A DNA stretch of 50,671 nucleotides from Defluviitaleaceae bacterium (GTDB lineage Bacteria; Bacillota; Clostridia; Lachnospirales; UBA5962). The DNA lies in NCBI GenBank assembly GCA_009779915.1, contig WRBA01000017.1, forward strand, positions 1 through 50,671, given 5' to 3'. Of the stretch, positions 50,487-50,671 are shown in pieces. Position 1 is the stretch's first letter; each line of letters begins with the position of its first letter. A program made the position numbers and the translations under genes. The notes under the pieces were generated by a model. The model was given only the letters and a program-made list of their open reading frames with translations, was not told the DNA's origin and made no database searches.

Positions 50487-50671
50487 AGGACTATAGTTTT
50501 GCAGCTACTCTATAGATATTGAAGTAATCAACACTTATAATATCTCAATCTTGTATAATGAAAACATAGGGTTCATCATACTTTCCTTTCGTTTAGATTT
50601 GTATTGACAGCCCTATACTATCAGCAGATGCTGTGGAGCGGTTTCTCATTCTACGGCGGCCAAGAGCCGAC
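50487..50671. other. Right-edge region without a supported gene
   Basis: No convincing gene. On the minus strand an open frame enters from the right edge and stops at 50593 (tail STASADSIGLSIQI); it could be the 3' end of a truncated neighbour. It is followed on the same strand by AGGAAAG and a 14-codon frame (MMNPMFSLYKIEIL) that could be a leader peptide or decayed start. Evidence is too slight for a CDS call. Confidence 0.25.

Noticed and set aside
50593-50671. Partial CDS entering from the right edge on the minus strand
   Set aside because: Only about 25 codons visible with no recognisable family; reported only as an uncertain edge feature.

Overview
The window reads as a chromosome segment of a low-to-medium G+C, anaerobic Firmicute, most likely a spore-forming member of the Clostridia (Lachnospirales-like). 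This is inferred from gene content and order: tig-clpP-clpX, mltG-trmR-trhP as in the Bacillus/Clostridium yrr cluster, pdxST, DUF951 and DUF503 proteins, a YabE-like 3D/G5 protein, a biotin-dependent transcarboxylase/decarboxylase operon, and strong AGGAGG ribosome sites with frequent TTG/GTG starts. No rRNA, tRNA, CRISPR array or prophage was recognised.

Layout. 1-5.4 kb, minus strand: an APH-like kinase, a NUDIX hydrolase, DUF951, then the protein-quality operon tig-clpP-clpX and a DUF503 protein. 5.5-7.2 kb, plus: a polyprenyl-phosphate-type glycosyltransferase and a membrane-anchored partner. 7.3-10.9 kb, minus: a FIST sensory protein and a hybrid histidine kinase separated by a MITE-like element. 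11.1-17.1 kb: RNA ribose methyltransferase, lysA, an orphan PD-(D/E)XK nuclease candidate, pdxST and an arginase-family enzyme. 17.3-21.2 kb, plus: a four-gene transcarboxylase-like operon (carboxyltransferase, OadG-like, biotin carrier, PycB/OadA-like) with its own promoter and terminator but no membrane beta subunit. 21.4-23.2 kb: an A+T-rich OLD-family ATPase-TOPRIM nuclease, probably phage defence. 23.3-30.7 kb, minus: asnS, a HAD-NUDIX fusion, a flavoprotein, a 3D-domain cell-wall protein, tatD and metG. 30.9-35.4 kb: an SH3 secreted protein, a small zinc-ribbon membrane protein and three tandem M42 aminopeptidases. 35.4-43.1 kb: a short large-serine-recombinase relative, a DUF4097-like protein, nagB, hisC, an EF-G paralogue and a DUF362 protein. 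43.1-46.1 kb, minus: mltG-trmR-trhP (cell-wall cleavage plus tRNA U34 modification). 46.2-50.7 kb: a frameshifted ACT-domain gene and a divergent three-gene surface-protein locus.

Two themes stand out. First, the locus at 46976-50305 encodes three different proteins that share one 65-70 residue helical module (SIA-x-EE-x-A ... AE-x-x-K ... N-x-S ... KL). It sits at the C-terminus of an adhesin-like protein, at the N-terminus of a Pro/Cys-repeat protein, and alone in a 99-residue protein. None of the three has a signal peptide or LPXTG motif. The divergent intergenic region carries two CATAnnnTA boxes of the sigma-E/sigma-K type. I infer a spore-surface (coat or exosporium) assembly set; this is the best candidate for an undescribed system here.

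Second, the window is peppered with palindromic, MITE-like elements of several families (1-116, 9439-9685, 10982-11126, 17081-17275, 21043-21188, 37637-37801, 46203-46395, 50313-50476). Most lie immediately at gene 3' ends, and four of them supply the stop codon of the neighbouring gene.
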